A DNA stretch of 64,000 nucleotides from Colwellia piezophila ATCC BAA-637 (GCF_000378625.1 NZ_KB905165.1:186001-250000), one strand, 5' to 3'. Shown: positions 17,913 to 28,011, counted from the stretch's first letter. Made by a program: numbers and translations. Notes: generated from the letters alone by a model not told the origin.

Positions 17913-18989
17913 ATGGTTAATTTTGTGAACTGGAAAGACTTACTCGAAAATAGAAATCGCTTATTTTGGCTTGTGCATACAGCTGGCTGGTTTGGTTTTG
18001 CATTTGTGCATTACCTCGGCTCGTTGCAGCATGACCTACGTGATATTTTTGTGGTAATCATTTTTTTAAACGCTTATGCCGGTTGGTTATTCACGGTGCC
18101 CCTGCGTTATATTTACCGTAAAGCATGGAACTTCCCGCCCATTAAAATCGCCCTGGTGGTGATACTTTCCTCCTATTTCACCGGGGTATTATGGCAAATA
18201 GTTAAAAATATTAACTATTGGGAAATTTATAAACACGGTTATGAACCTGAGTTTTGGTATATGTATACCCGATCAAGCTTAAGCGCCTTTTATATTATCT
18301 TGAGTTGGAGTGGTCTTTATTTTGGTAGTAAATACTATCAAATGCTACAGATTGAAAAGCAAAATGTCTTAAAAGCGAATAGTGTTGCCCATCAAGCACA
18401 ATTAAAAATGTTGCGCTATCAGCTTAATCCCCATTTTCTATTTAATACCCTCAATGCTATTTCTACGCTTATTTTGGTAGAAGAAAATAAAACAGCTAAT
18501 AACATGGTTACTAAACTCAGTGCGTTTTTACGCTACTCATTAGATAAAGACCCGATGAAAAAAGTAACCTTAGAAACAGAAATACAAGCACTGAAATTGT
18601 ATCTAGATATCGAAAAAGTACGCTTTGAAGATAGGTTACGTCTCGATTTTCAGATAAAAGAAGATGCTCAGCAAGCGTTAGTACCGAGTATGATTTTGCA
18701 GCCTTTAGCTGAAAATGCGATAAAACATGCCATCGCAGTGCAAGAGCAGGGCGGCAGTCTTACTATTTCAGTCAGCCGCTTTGCCGATGACTTATTGATA
18801 GAAATTGCGGATGACGGACCCGGGGCCGATATTGTCAACGGCAACTTACATCGCGAAAGTGGCGTTGGTTTAGTCAATACTCGTGAACGTTTACAAGCGT
18901 TATATCATGAAAAATATTCGTTAGTTGTTTCCCATAATCAACCTTCAGGTGTTAAAGTAAACCTGCGTTTACCTTTTCAGTTAAGCTAG
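17913..18989 (+). CDS. LytS-type membrane sensor histidine kinase
   Basis: The 358-residue protein has about four transmembrane helices in residues 15-150. A His_kinase (LytS/YehU-type) region follows, with the phospho-acceptor in LRYQLNPHFLFNTLNAIS, then an HATPase domain with N-box LAENAIKHA and G-box ADDGPGAD. This family pairs with LytTR-domain regulators, and one lies 83 bp downstream. There is no periplasmic sensor domain, so it probably senses a membrane-linked signal. No ribosome site is obvious before the ATG; a GTG nine bases in (17922) is an alternative. The target of the pair cannot be read from neighbours. Confidence 0.9.
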   Translation: MVNFVNWKDLLENRNRLFWLVHTAGWFGFAFVHYLGSLQHDLRDIFVVIIFLNAYAGWLFTVPLRYIYRKAWNFPPIKIALVVILSSYFTGVLWQIVKNINYWEIYKHGYEPEFWYMYTRSSLSAFYIILSWSGLYFGSKYYQMLQIEKQNVLKANSVAHQAQLKMLRYQLNPHFLFNTLNAISTLILVEENKTANNMVTKLSAFLRYSLDKDPMKKVTLETEIQALKLYLDIEKVRFEDRLRLDFQIKEDAQQALVPSMILQPLAENAIKHAIAVQEQGGSLTISVSRFADDLLIEIADDGPGADIVNGNLHRESGVGLVNTRERLQALYHEKYSLVVSHNQPSGVKVNLRLPFQLS

Positions 18990-19040
18990 CGAAGCCTAAA
19001 TAGTATATTTTAGCCTCATAGGCTGCAATGCTTCGCTAAT
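18986..19040. repeat. Nested inverted repeat between kinase and regulator genes
   Basis: TAGCGAAGC near 18987 pairs with GCTTCGCTA near 19030. Inside lies AGCCT-CAT-AGGCT. The structure overlaps the kinase stop region and ends about 35 nt before the regulator start. It could attenuate or stabilise the shared transcript. Confidence 0.5.
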
Positions 19041-19072
19041 GTTTATCGGATCAAATTACTTAGGAATTTTGT

Positions 19073-19915
19073 ATGTCACTATCAACCATCATTGTTGATG
19101 ATGAACCACTCGCCCGAAAAGGCTTGGCAATACGTTTACAAGCGCATGGCGATATAAATGTTATTGAACAATGCTCTAACGGCAGAGAGGCACTCGAGGC
19201 TATTAGGGCATACCCCGTTGACTTAATGTTTCTTGATATTCAAATGCCAGGCCTTAATGGCTTTCAGGTCATTGAAAGTATTATTGAGCAAGGCCTCTCC
19301 ATGCCGGTTGTTGTCTTTGTGACCGCTTTTGATCAATATGCACTAAAAGCCTTTGAAGTTCATGCCTTGGACTATCTATTAAAACCAGCGGATGAAGAAA
19401 GATTAGCGCAAACTATTGATAAAATTAAATATTACTTTAAAGGCGCTGTTGATACGGCACATAAATCGAAATTAGTACGTTTAGTGAGCGACGTTACCGG
19501 TAACGATTATCAGAAGATCTTAGCGGAATTAGAGAATAATCAAGAATTAAGCTTATCTAGCTATTCTGATGTCTTGGCTATTAAGGATGCTGGCGAAGTG
19601 AGTCGGGTACCCGTTAAAGATATTCTTTGGATTGATGCTGCCGGTGATTACATGTGTGTCCACACCTTAGAAAATAAGCAAAGCACTTTAAAAGAAAATA
19701 CTTATATTCTTAGAAAAACCATGAAAGAACTCGAAACGTGTTTAGATCCTAAGCAATTTATCCGTAATCACAGATCGACAATCGTTAACAAGAATTTTAT
19801 TGCTAAATTCTGCAGTCAAGTCAATGGTGAGTATTTTCTAGTATTGAAAAATGGCAAAGAATTAAAGGTAAGTCGCAGTTATAAAGATAAAGTAAAACAG
19901 GCCGTTAATAGTTAG
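19073..19915 (+). CDS. LytR/AlgR-family response regulator (LytTR DNA-binding domain)
   Basis: This is the cognate regulator of the upstream LytS-type kinase. Residues 1-120 form a receiver domain with acidic pair in VDDEPLARKG, phospho-acceptor Asp in LMFLDIQMPG (near 54) and Lys in LLKPADEE. A linker follows, then a LytTR domain from about 180 (VPVKDILWIDAAGDYMCVHT...FIRNHRSTIVN), which binds DNA through beta-strands. The 280-residue length is typical. A TAGGAA site precedes the ATG. LytTR proteins usually bind paired 9-bp repeats upstream of a membrane or metabolic gene; none was recognised nearby. Confidence 0.92.
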   Translation: MSLSTIIVDDEPLARKGLAIRLQAHGDINVIEQCSNGREALEAIRAYPVDLMFLDIQMPGLNGFQVIESIIEQGLSMPVVVFVTAFDQYALKAFEVHALDYLLKPADEERLAQTIDKIKYYFKGAVDTAHKSKLVRLVSDVTGNDYQKILAELENNQELSLSSYSDVLAIKDAGEVSRVPVKDILWIDAAGDYMCVHTLENKQSTLKENTYILRKTMKELETCLDPKQFIRNHRSTIVNKNFIAKFCSQVNGEYFLVLKNGKELKVSRSYKDKVKQAVNS

Positions 19916-19935
19916 CCCGTTAGTCGACTACTTAA

Positions 19936-20198
19936 TACCATTCCGCATAAAGAAGTGCCCACTTAGAATGACATGGGCGACATTAGAACAAATAAAATAT
20001 GTGAAGATATAGTTATTCTACATTAAACAAATTTTGTGAAGTTATCATGGTGTCCATGCATTCCCGAAGGGCGAGTTTTAAAGGCTTACATGCTACGTTA
20101 TTGATTTTGATAAGGGAATAACCATTCTCTGCAATCAATGCCTTGCCTCTAAGCCTTTAAATTCTCGCTAAGTGATCACTTTCTTATACGGATTGGTA
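19936..20198 (-). mobile_element. MITE copy B (263 bp) with TAA target duplication
   Basis: Termini TACCATTCCGCATAAAGAAG (left) and, reversed, TACCAATCCGTATAAGAAAG (right) form imperfect inverted repeats of over 30 bp. Perfect TAA duplications flank it (19933-19935, 20199-20201). Inside, 20071-20088 pairs with 20150-20168 (GCGAG..AAAGGCTTA type), and ATTGATT (20100-20106) pairs with AATCAAT (20133-20139) around the GGGAATAACCATTC apex. By inner motif it reads in the minus direction. No coding capacity. Confidence 0.88.
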
Positions 20199-20225
20199 TA
20201 ACTTAATGGCACAAAAAACAACAGT

Positions 20226-20264
20226 AAAAAAAGGCCAGATGTTATCAACATCTGGCCTTTTTTG
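20226..20264. terminator. Rho-independent terminator of pykA (bidirectional)
   Basis: A perfect 13-bp GC-containing stem, AAGGCCAGATGTT with AACATCTGGCCTT, has A-run and T-run flanks. It sits 34 bp beyond the pykA stop. Confidence 0.95.
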
Positions 20265-20297
20265 TTACTTACTAATTAGTTTTAGCATTTTTCGCTA

Positions 20298-21749
20298 TTA
20301 GCGAAGATGTCTTTTAGTAACAGTTAACACTTTCAACGTATTTGAAGCACCAACGGTTTCCATGGTATCACCGTGCGTTAAAATTAACTTATCGCCTACG
20401 ACTAAGTCAATGTGACCACTGACCGCTTTTAATATCTCATTAGATAAATCGTCATGGTTAACATCGGTAGAATCAAATTCAATGGGATAAACACCACGGT
20501 AAATTGCTGTTTTATTCAATGTCTTTCTATGACGAGACAAAGAGAAAATAGGTAAGCCAGAGGTAATGCGGGACATTATTTTACTGGTTTGACCGGACTC
20601 GGTTAACGCTATAATCGCTTTAACACCGTCTAAATGATTGGCGGCATACATAGCGGATAAAGCAATTGTTTCTGAAACTTCCGTGAAAGTAAGTTCAATT
20701 CTGTGACTAGAAATGTTTACCGAGCGATGTTTTTCAGCGCCTAGACAAACATTTGCCATCGCTTTCACTGTTTCAACAGGGTATTTTCCTGCTGCAGTTT
20801 CGGCTGATAACATTACCGCATCAGTGCCATCTAATACTGCATTGGCTACATCCATAACCTCTGCGCGTGTTGGCATAGGCTGCTCAATCATGGTTTCCAT
20901 CATCTGTGTGGCCGTGATCACTACTCGGTTCAGTTGGCGAGAACGGGCAATAATATGCTTTTGCATACCCACTAGTGCTGCATCACCAATTTCAACACCT
21001 AAATCACCACGAGCAACCATAACAACATCTGAAGCTAAGATTATACCATCAAGAATTTTATCATCATTAACGGCTTCTGCACGTTCAATTTTAGAGACTA
21101 AACGCGCATCGCAACCGGCTTCTTGGGCGAGTAAACGCGCTTCACGCATATCGGCAGCATTACGTGGGAAAGATACGGCAAGAAAATCTACATCAATTTT
21201 AGCGGCAAGTTTAATATCTTCTTTATCTTTTAGCGTTAAAGCTGGGGCTGTTAAACCACCACCTTGACGGTTAATACCTTTATTGTTTGATAAAGGACCG
21301 CCAACGGTTACTTCTGTAAATACCGAAGAATCCGAAGTAGATAATACTTTTAATTGCACACGGCCGTCATCCAGTAATAAAACATCGCCAGTGCTAACAT
21401 CTTGTACTAATTTTTTGTAATCGATACCGACTTTTTCTTGACAGCCTTGGCCTTTTTCTAAGGTGGCATCTAATTCGAATTTATCACCAATAGCTAATTT
21501 AATCGGGCCATTTTTAAAGGTAGATACACGGATTTTAGGGCCTTGTAAATCGCCTAAGATACCTACATAAATACCTAGCTCTTTGGCTATAGCTCTAACA
21601 TTGTTTGCTCTGTCAATGTGATCTTGTGGGATACCATGAGAAAAGTTTAGTCTAACTACGTTGACACCAGCAGCTAATACATTTCTTAAAATTTCTATAT
21701 CGTCAGTTGCCGGACCTAAGGTAGCAACAATTTTCGTTCTTCTAGGCAT
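20298..21749 (-). CDS. pykA: Pyruvate kinase (PykA type)
   Basis: Pyruvate kinase converts phosphoenolpyruvate and ADP to pyruvate and ATP. The 483-residue protein follows E. coli PykA closely ([28 protein letters not shown], the Mg/substrate motif [22 protein letters not shown]). It sits directly downstream of hexR on the same strand (129-bp gap) and across from the Entner-Doudoroff genes, the Shewanella-type arrangement that groups the pyruvate-producing steps. No perfect HexR box lies in its own leader, so it may be read from the hexR promoter or regulated otherwise. Confidence 0.96.
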   Translation of the reverse strand: MPRRTKIVATLGPATDDIEILRNVLAAGVNVVRLNFSHGIPQDHIDRANNVRAIAKELGIYVGILGDLQGPKIRVSTFKNGPIKLAIGDKFELDATLEKGQGCQEKVGIDYKKLVQDVSTGDVLLLDDGRVQLKVLSTSDSSVFTEVTVGGPLSNNKGINRQGGGLTAPALTLKDKEDIKLAAKIDVDFLAVSFPRNAADMREARLLAQEAGCDARLVSKIERAEAVNDDKILDGIILASDVVMVARGDLGVEIGDAALVGMQKHIIARSRQLNRVVITATQMMETMIEQPMPTRAEVMDVANAVLDGTDAVMLSAETAAGKYPVETVKAMANVCLGAEKHRSVNISSHRIELTFTEVSETIALSAMYAANHLDGVKAIIALTESGQTSKIMSRITSGLPIFSLSRHRKTLNKTAIYRGVYPIEFDSTDVNHDDLSNEILKAVSGHIDLVVGDKLILTHGDTMETVGASNTLKVLTVTKRHLR

Positions 21750-21878
21750 GTTAATCCTCTTACGTTGTCGATTACGTTAATAAGTATGATTTAATTCATC
21801 TATTATTTATTAATGCATTAAGTGAATAAAGCCACTTGTTAAGCTAAGTTAATCAGCCAAGCATTAATCTCTAAAAAA

Positions 21879-22727
21879 TTAATCTTTTCTTTCAAAGCGT
21901 GAGCTTCTTAAACTGTCTTTTACTTTTTTTAGATTATCTCTAAATTTACTGCCGCGACGTAAAGTAAAGCCTGTAGCTAACACATCAATCAAAGCTAATT
22001 GAGCAATACGCGATGACATCGGCATATAAAGATCGGTATCTTCAGCGACATCAACCGTTAATACGATACTGCACTCTTTCGCTAACGGAGTTCCTTTCGT
22101 TGTAATACCAATAACAGTGGCATCATTTTCTTTCGCTAAACTGGCAACTTCAACCAATGATTTAGTACGGCCTGTGTGGGAGATAACAATAACAACGTCA
22201 CCTTGACGACTATTTATAGCACTCATACGTTGCATTAATATGTCATCGAAATAAACCACAGGCACATCAAACCGGAAAAATTTATTTTGAGCATCATGGG
22301 CAACAATTGCTGAGGCGCCCAAGCCAAAGAATGATATTTTATTGGCTTGTGTTAATACATCAACAGAGCGATTGATATCATTTGTGTCTAAACTTTTACG
22401 GGCTGACTCAAGATTGGCCATTGTTGATTCAAATATCTTAGAGGTATATTCCTCTGCAGTATCATTTTCATCAACGTGACGGTTAACATACGGCGTACCA
22501 TTGGCTAAGCTTTGTGCTAGATGTAATTTAAAATCAGGATAGCCCTTAGTGTCTAATCGGCGACAAAAGCGGTTTACTGTTGGCTCACTGATATTGGCTT
22601 GCTTAGCAAGAGCGGCAATACTTGAGTGAATTACGGTACTTGGTGACGCTAAAATTACTTCTGCTACTTTACGTTCAGACTTACTGAGCATGTCCAGTTC
22701 GTTAGAGATCTTTTCTAATATATTCAT
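21879..22727 (-). CDS. hexR: HexR, RpiR-family transcriptional regulator
   Basis: HexR represses central carbon genes and is released by 2-keto-3-deoxy-6-phosphogluconate, the product of Edd. The 282 residues comprise an HTH_6 domain (1-77; ANISEPTVNRFCRRL is the recognition region) and a SIS sugar-phosphate-binding domain (about 125-250; FFGLGASAIVAHDAQNKF, VIVISHTGRTKSLVEVA). It is divergent from zwf. The 467-bp spacer carries a perfect HexR box near zwf and a related palindrome 131 bp upstream of hexR, which suggests autoregulation. Confidence 0.95.
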   Translation of the reverse strand: MNILEKISNELDMLSKSERKVAEVILASPSTVIHSSIAALAKQANISEPTVNRFCRRLDTKGYPDFKLHLAQSLANGTPYVNRHVDENDTAEEYTSKIFESTMANLESARKSLDTNDINRSVDVLTQANKISFFGLGASAIVAHDAQNKFFRFDVPVVYFDDILMQRMSAINSRQGDVVIVISHTGRTKSLVEVASLAKENDATVIGITTKGTPLAKECSIVLTVDVAEDTDLYMPMSSRIAQLALIDVLATGFTLRRGSKFRDNLKKVKDSLRSSRFERKD

Positions 22728-22857
22728 TACTTTTGATCCTAGAGCTTGTCTTCATAGTTTTAGGTAGTATTCATCAATATTTCAATGTTAGCCGCGCTAG
22801 AAAATAGGCTAATGTGCCTATACTGTAATTTATTTTCTGTTTGAGGAACAGAAAAAA

Positions 22858-22872
22858 TGAAATTTTATTTCA
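22858..22872. promoter_or_regulatory. HexR-box-like palindrome near hexR
   Basis: TGAAATTTTATTTCA has 6-bp palindromic arms and differs from the TGTAATnnnATTACA consensus at one position in each arm. It lies 131 bp upstream of hexR. Autoregulation is inferred from its position. Confidence 0.45.
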
Positions 22873-23025
22873 TAATGAACCCTTGATGTGATGAAAATCT
22901 TATCGGTTTCACCCACAGTGACCGTTTAAATAATACAGTGATTATCATTGCACAAGCTTAGATATATTGACCTTGACCACTATTCGACTCGTCAACAGCC
23001 ATTTGTTTTAGCAATATACAATTAA

Positions 23026-23040
23026 TGTAATTAAATTACA
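23026..23040. promoter_or_regulatory. HexR box upstream of zwf
   Basis: TGTAATTAAATTACA is a perfect 7-1-7 palindrome and matches the HexR consensus known from Shewanella and other gammaproteobacteria. It lies 155 bp upstream of the zwf start. Confidence 0.9.
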
Positions 23041-23086
23041 AAAAGTTCTTTACTGTCGGCTAAACAAGCGCTAAATTAGGATTATA

Positions 23087-23101
23087 TGTAGTTTAGTTAC
23101 A
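23087..23101. promoter_or_regulatory. Second, weaker HexR-like site upstream of zwf
   Basis: TGTAGTTTAGTTACA keeps the TGTA and TACA ends and the 15-bp length of the HexR box but deviates inside. It is 61 bp centre-to-centre from the perfect box, close to six helical turns, so the two could be bound cooperatively. Confidence 0.45.
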
Positions 23102-23194
23102 ACTATTTTTTTCACTGTGAGTTCATTAGAATTACAGCTTAAGTAAAGAAATAAGTAAAATTAAAGCAATAAAATTTTATATAAGAGAAATTCT

Positions 23195-24664
23195 ATGAGT
23201 AATTTAAATGGTCAACCCGCGAGTGAAATCGTCATTTTTGGAGCTTTAGGCGACTTATCACGTCGTAAACTCTTACCGGCACTGTATCAATTAGAGGTGT
23301 GTGGTTTAATCCACAATGATAGTCGTATCGTCGGTGCAGCAAGACAAGCACACAGTCTCGATGAATTCAAAAGCTTTGTGGTCGAGAATTTAAATGAATT
23401 TGTTAAAGAAGCCATAGATGAAAAAGTGCTGTCACGCTTTATCAATCGTTTGGTTTACCAACAACTCGATTTTAAAGACAGTGGTTCATTTACTCACTTA
23501 GGTGAAGCGCTTGCAAATGGCAATAGTACTCGTGTTTATTACTTTTCTACCCCGCCAGCAATTTATGGGGATATTTGTCAGGGTTTAGCCCAGGCGAATT
23601 TAATTACCGATGCTGATCGTGTAGTCATGGAAAAGCCCATTGGCCACTCCCTTGAGTCTTCTATTGAAATTAACAACCAAGTTTCACAATACTTCAAAGA
23701 ACAGCAAACTTACCGAATTGATCACTATCTAGGGAAAGAAACGGTACTGAACCTATTGGTATTACGTTTTGCTAACTCACTGTTTACCAATAACTGGGAT
23801 CGTAACAGTATTGACCACGTGCAAATTACTGTCGCTGAAAGCGTGGGTATTGAAGGACGTTGGGGCTTTTACGATGAAGCCGGCCAAATGCGCGACATGG
23901 TTCAAAACCACTTATTACAAATATTATCCCTGTTAGCCATGGAACCACCAGCCGATTTAAGCGCCGACAGTGTTCGTGCTGAAAAGCTTAAAGTCGTTAA
24001 AGCCTTAAAACCTATCAACCGAGAAAATATAAAAGAAAAAACGGTTCGGGGTCAATATAGCGATGGCTATTTAGAGGGAGTACCTGTGCCTGGTTATTTA
24101 AATGAAGAAGGGGCTAATGCTAACAGCAGCACCGAAACCTTCGTCGCGATAAAAGCAGAAATAGATAACTGGCGCTGGAAGGGCGTACCTTTCTATCTGC
24201 GCACGGGTAAACGTATGCCGAAAAAGCACAGTGAAATAGTGGTTCATTTTAAGCAACAACCACATAATATATTTAAAGACAGTCATAGCGATTTACCGGC
24301 CAATAAATTAACCATTCGTTTGCAACCCGATGAAGGGGTTGAGTTACAAATGATGAATAAAATTCCTGGCATTGCTTCCCAAATGCGTATCCAAGAAAAT
24401 AAATTAGATTTAAGTTTTTCAGATACCTATAACGATGAGCGCGTTGTTGATGCTTATGAACGTTTGATGTTAGAAGTGCTAAATGGTAATCAATCATTAT
24501 TTGTCAGTCGTGATGAAGTTGAAGCTGCGTGGATTTGGGCTGATAGCATCATTGAAGCATGGAAAACTACCAATGAAGCACCTAAACCTTATGCTGCCGG
24601 CTCTTGGGGGCCAGTATCTTCTATTTCTTTAATCGCGCGTGATGATCGCCAATGGGTTGAATAA
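23195..24664 (+). CDS. zwf: Glucose-6-phosphate 1-dehydrogenase
   Basis: Zwf oxidises glucose-6-phosphate to 6-phosphogluconolactone with NADP+, the entry to both the pentose-phosphate and Entner-Doudoroff routes. The 489 residues carry the nucleotide-binding segment FGALGDLSRRKLLPALY (about 14-30) and the catalytic RIDHYLGKE signature (about 174-182). The gene begins the zwf-pgl-edd-eda unit, and its stop codon overlaps the pgl ATG by one base (TAATG), implying translational coupling. HexR boxes upstream indicate induction when KDPG accumulates. Confidence 0.97.
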   Translation: MSNLNGQPASEIVIFGALGDLSRRKLLPALYQLEVCGLIHNDSRIVGAARQAHSLDEFKSFVVENLNEFVKEAIDEKVLSRFINRLVYQQLDFKDSGSFTHLGEALANGNSTRVYYFSTPPAIYGDICQGLAQANLITDADRVVMEKPIGHSLESSIEINNQVSQYFKEQQTYRIDHYLGKETVLNLLVLRFANSLFTNNWDRNSIDHVQITVAESVGIEGRWGFYDEAGQMRDMVQNHLLQILSLLAMEPPADLSADSVRAEKLKVVKALKPINRENIKEKTVRGQYSDGYLEGVPVPGYLNEEGANANSSTETFVAIKAEIDNWRWKGVPFYLRTGKRMPKKHSEIVVHFKQQPHNIFKDSHSDLPANKLTIRLQPDEGVELQMMNKIPGIASQMRIQENKLDLSFSDTYNDERVVDAYERLMLEVLNGNQSLFVSRDEVEAAWIWADSIIEAWKTTNEAPKPYAAGSWGPVSSISLIARDDRQWVE

Positions 24665-25359
24665 TGCACCAGTTAACAGAATTTCTTACACGTAATGATT
24701 TAGATGTCGCTTTGGCAAAAAAGGTAAGCCAACTGCTTAGCGAAGCGATAAAACTTAAAGGCAAAGCCAGTATTGCTGTTTCGGGTGGTTCAACACCAAA
24801 AGGTTTTTTTAAGGTGTTATCAGAACGTGATCTTGATTGGTCAAAAGTTACCATTACTTTAGCCGATGAGCGTTGGGTGGCTATCGACAGTCAAGACAGC
24901 AATACCCGCTTAGTGCATGAAAATTTACTACAAAATAATGCCACAGCAGCTAAATTCTTTCACTTAAAGCAAGGAGAAGAATTTAGCGATGAAACGCTCA
25001 ATGATTTAAACATAGCCGCCAAAACTAGCTTATTACCACTTGATGTGTTGATTTTAGGTATGGGTGAAGATGGTCATACTGCTTCATTATTCCCGTGTAG
25101 CGACGAAATCAATGTTGGCCTTGATGAAAAAAACGATGCTGCTCTGCTTAAAGTTCAACCTAAAACAGCGCCGCATCAACGTATCAGTTTTACTTTTGCT
25201 AGCTTAATCACCAGCAAAAATATTTTCCTTCATTCATGTGGTGAAGCAAAGAAGACGGTATTAACACAAGCGTTAAAGGGTGAAGATCCGTTTGAAATGC
25301 CGATTAGAGCCTTTTTACACCACCCTAGCTTAAACACTCAAATATTTTGGGCTCCATAA
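24664..25359 (+). CDS. pgl: 6-phosphogluconolactonase
   Basis: Pgl hydrolyses 6-phosphogluconolactone to 6-phosphogluconate. The 231-residue chain is the DevB/SOL-type lactonase, with the VSGGSTPKGFF phosphate loop (about 39-49), LADERWV (about 66-72) and the GMGEDGHTASLFP motif (about 136-148). It is not related to the E. coli YbhE-type Pgl. It overlaps zwf by one base and is 68 bp upstream of edd, so the pathway order Zwf-Pgl-Edd-Eda is preserved in the gene order. Confidence 0.95.
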   Translation: MHQLTEFLTRNDLDVALAKKVSQLLSEAIKLKGKASIAVSGGSTPKGFFKVLSERDLDWSKVTITLADERWVAIDSQDSNTRLVHENLLQNNATAAKFFHLKQGEEFSDETLNDLNIAAKTSLLPLDVLILGMGEDGHTASLFPCSDEINVGLDEKNDAALLKVQPKTAPHQRISFTFASLITSKNIFLHSCGEAKKTVLTQALKGEDPFEMPIRAFLHHPSLNTQIFWAP

Positions 25360-25427
25360 CTCACTTGTTAAATAAGTATAAGTTTAAGTATTAAATAAAA
25401 TTAAAAGTATATAAGTTGAGAGAGTAA

Positions 25428-27242
25428 ATGAAACAGCAAATAGTAGATATTACCGACAGAATCATAAAACGTAGTGCTAAAACACGTGCTCAATATTTAG
25501 CGAAAATTGATGCGGCAAAATCAGACACAGTACATCGTGCTGGTTTATCATGCGGTAACTTAGCCCACGGCTTTGCTGCCTGTGGTAAAGATGACAAGCA
25601 ATCATTACGCGGCATACAACACTCAGATATCGCTATTGTTACCTCTTACAATGATATGCTTAGTGCACATCAACCGTATCAAACTTATCCTGATATCATT
25701 AAAGGTGCAGTAAAAGATGCAGGTGGTGTTGCCCAAGTCGCTGCTGGCGTACCTGCCATGTGTGATGGTGTTACGCAAGGTCAACCAGGGATGGATCTTA
25801 GCTTGATGAGTCGTGATGTCATTGCCATGTCAGCGGCTGTAGGTTTATCTCACAACATGTTTGATGGCGCAGTAATGTTAGGCATCTGTGACAAAATCGT
25901 CCCTGGTTTGTTGATAGCAAGTATGACATTTGGGCATTTACCTATTGTATTTGTTCCTGCGGGGCCAATGCCTTCAGGTCTTCCAAACAAAGAAAAAGCC
26001 CGTGTGCGTCAGCAGCATGCTAAGGGTGAAGTAGATGAGGTAGCGTTACTTGAAGCTGAATCTGCATCATATCATTCTGCCGGTACTTGTACTTTCTTCG
26101 GCACCGCAAACTCTAATCAGCTAGTGGTTGAAGTGATGGGCTTACATTTACCAGGTGCCTCTTTTATTGCCCCTAATACCCAGCTTCGTGAAGAATTAAC
26201 AAAAGCTGCTGCTCGTCAGGCGACACGTTTAACCCAGCAATCGGGTAACTATATGCCGATTGGTAAAATGGTCGATGAACGTTCAGTTGTTAACGCAATT
26301 GTTGCGTTACTGGCAACAGGTGGCTCAACGAACTTGGTCATGCACATCATTGCATTTGCTAAAGCGGCTGGCATCATTATTAACTTCCAAGATTTTAATG
26401 ACCTTTCTGAAAGCGTGCCTTTATTAACACGCATTTATCCTAATGGTCATGCTGACATCAATCAATTCCAAGAAGCTGGTGGTATGGCGTTACTGTTCCG
26501 TGAACTCATTGAAGGCGGACTGGTATACGAAGATGTCGAAACCATCTGTGGTCGCGGTTTAACTCGATACACTAAAAAGCCTGTTTTAGAGAATGGTGAG
26601 CTTAAGTGGGTTGATTGTGTTGAAAAATCACTTGATGATGAAATTATAGCAACCGTTGCTAAGCCATTCAGTTCACATGGTGGTTTACGCGTGATGAAAG
26701 GTAATTTAGGTGTTTCTGTTATTAAAACGTCATCACTTAGAGAAGGCAGCTTTGTCATTAAAGCTCCAGCGATTGTTTTTGAGGATCAACATGAATTACA
26801 GGCGGCATTTGACGCTGGTGAACTCGAAAAAGATTTTGTTGCCGTAGTAAGATTCCAAGGGCCTAAAGCGCGTGGTATGCCTGAATTACACAAATTAACG
26901 CCATTGTTAGGCGTACTGCAAGACAAAGGTTTTAAAGTTGCCCTTCTTACTGACGGACGTATGTCTGGCGCTTCAGGTAAGGTACCTGCAGCCATTCATT
27001 TATGCCCAGAGGCACTTGATGGCGGTTTGATTGCTAAGGTGCAGACAGGCGACATGATTAACTTAAATGGTGAAACAGGTGAGTTAACATTGCTCGTTGA
27101 TGAGCAGGAATTAGCTAATCGCAAGACGGCACTATTTCAAGTTAATGGCCACCATGAAGGTATGGGGCGTGAGTTATTTGGCTTTATGCGCCGTAACTTG
27201 AGCTCTGCTGAAACAGGTGCATGTTCGTTATTCGATTCATAA
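25428..27242 (+). CDS. edd: Phosphogluconate dehydratase
   Basis: Edd dehydrates 6-phosphogluconate to 2-keto-3-deoxy-6-phosphogluconate (KDPG). The 604-residue protein belongs to the IlvD/Edd 4Fe-4S dehydratases. Conserved Cys lie in [26 protein letters not shown] and [13 protein letters not shown], and the C-terminal block [19 protein letters not shown] is a family signature. Length equals E. coli Edd (603). The product KDPG is also the HexR effector, so this enzyme feeds back on expression of the whole locus. Confidence 0.97.
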   Translation: MKQQIVDITDRIIKRSAKTRAQYLAKIDAAKSDTVHRAGLSCGNLAHGFAACGKDDKQSLRGIQHSDIAIVTSYNDMLSAHQPYQTYPDIIKGAVKDAGGVAQVAAGVPAMCDGVTQGQPGMDLSLMSRDVIAMSAAVGLSHNMFDGAVMLGICDKIVPGLLIASMTFGHLPIVFVPAGPMPSGLPNKEKARVRQQHAKGEVDEVALLEAESASYHSAGTCTFFGTANSNQLVVEVMGLHLPGASFIAPNTQLREELTKAAARQATRLTQQSGNYMPIGKMVDERSVVNAIVALLATGGSTNLVMHIIAFAKAAGIIINFQDFNDLSESVPLLTRIYPNGHADINQFQEAGGMALLFRELIEGGLVYEDVETICGRGLTRYTKKPVLENGELKWVDCVEKSLDDEIIATVAKPFSSHGGLRVMKGNLGVSVIKTSSLREGSFVIKAPAIVFEDQHELQAAFDAGELEKDFVAVVRFQGPKARGMPELHKLTPLLGVLQDKGFKVALLTDGRMSGASGKVPAAIHLCPEALDGGLIAKVQTGDMINLNGETGELTLLVDEQELANRKTALFQVNGHHEGMGRELFGFMRRNLSSAETGACSLFDS

Positions 27243-27363
27243 CTTGTAAGAACAAATCACGATTAAGGAGTCATACACTGACTCCTAATCAAAATTAATT
27301 ATATATAGCATTCAGCGCTTATTTAATCCTAGGTTAAACAAGCTAAGAAAATAAAGAGGAATT

Positions 27364-28011
27364 ATGACAGTATCAAAAAATTGGCAAATCATGCCAAAGG
27401 ACCTTTTCAACATGGGGCCAATTGTTCCTGTACTAGTAATTAATAAAGTTGAAGAAGCGTTGCCTATTGCAGAAGCATTATTGGCAGCAGGTGTAAGAGT
27501 CTTAGAAGTTACTTTACGTACACCAGCCGCACTTGATGTGATTAGTATCATTGCCAAAGAGTTGCCAGAAGCGATCATTGGCTCAGGTACGGTGACAAAT
27601 CGTCAGCAGTTACAACAGTCTTATGATGCAGGAGCTAAATTTGCTATTAGCCCAGGGCTAACCAAAGATTTATTACAAGCAGGTAACGACGGTAAAATCG
27701 CTTTAATACCCGGCATCTCTTCTATTTCTGATCTTATGGATGGCGCAGACCACGGCTATGACCATTTGAAGTTCTTCCCCGCGGAAGCATCGGGTGGTGT
27801 AAATGCGATAAAAGCCATTGGCGGTCCGTTCCCTAATATTCGTTTCTGCCCAACAGGAGGCATAAATATCAATAATATAGCTAATTACTTAGCCTTACCC
27901 AATGTGGTTTGTTGTGGTGGCTCATGGTTGGTTACCAGTGACATCGTCGAGAATAAAAACTGGTCTGAGATCACTCGATTAGCTAAGCAAGTACTAGCAC
28001 AGGTAAAATAG
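27364..28011 (+). CDS. eda: KDPG aldolase
   Basis: Eda cleaves KDPG to pyruvate and glyceraldehyde-3-phosphate by a Schiff-base mechanism. In the 215 residues the catalytic Lys is in HLKFFPAEASGG, and the conserved Glu lies in the VRVLEVTLRT strand near residue 42. GSGTVT and FCPTGGI are the phosphate-binding loops. It follows edd after 121 bp and is closed by a strong terminator. A good GAGGAATT site precedes the ATG. It may also act on 4-hydroxy-2-oxoglutarate, as in E. coli. Confidence 0.96.
   Translation: MTVSKNWQIMPKDLFNMGPIVPVLVINKVEEALPIAEALLAAGVRVLEVTLRTPAALDVISIIAKELPEAIIGSGTVTNRQQLQQSYDAGAKFAISPGLTKDLLQAGNDGKIALIPGISSISDLMDGADHGYDHLKFFPAEASGGVNAIKAIGGPFPNIRFCPTGGININNIANYLALPNVVCCGGSWLVTSDIVENKNWSEITRLAKQVLAQVK

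Noticed and set aside
20713-21267. 184-codon open frame on the plus strand
   Set aside because: It lies wholly antisense to pykA; the product is Ser/Ile/Thr-rich as expected from a shadow frame, and it has no ribosome site.
21750-21878. HexR box in front of pykA
   Set aside because: No TGTAAT-N3-ATTACA-like palindrome is present; the ATGATTTAATTCAT stretch is too divergent.
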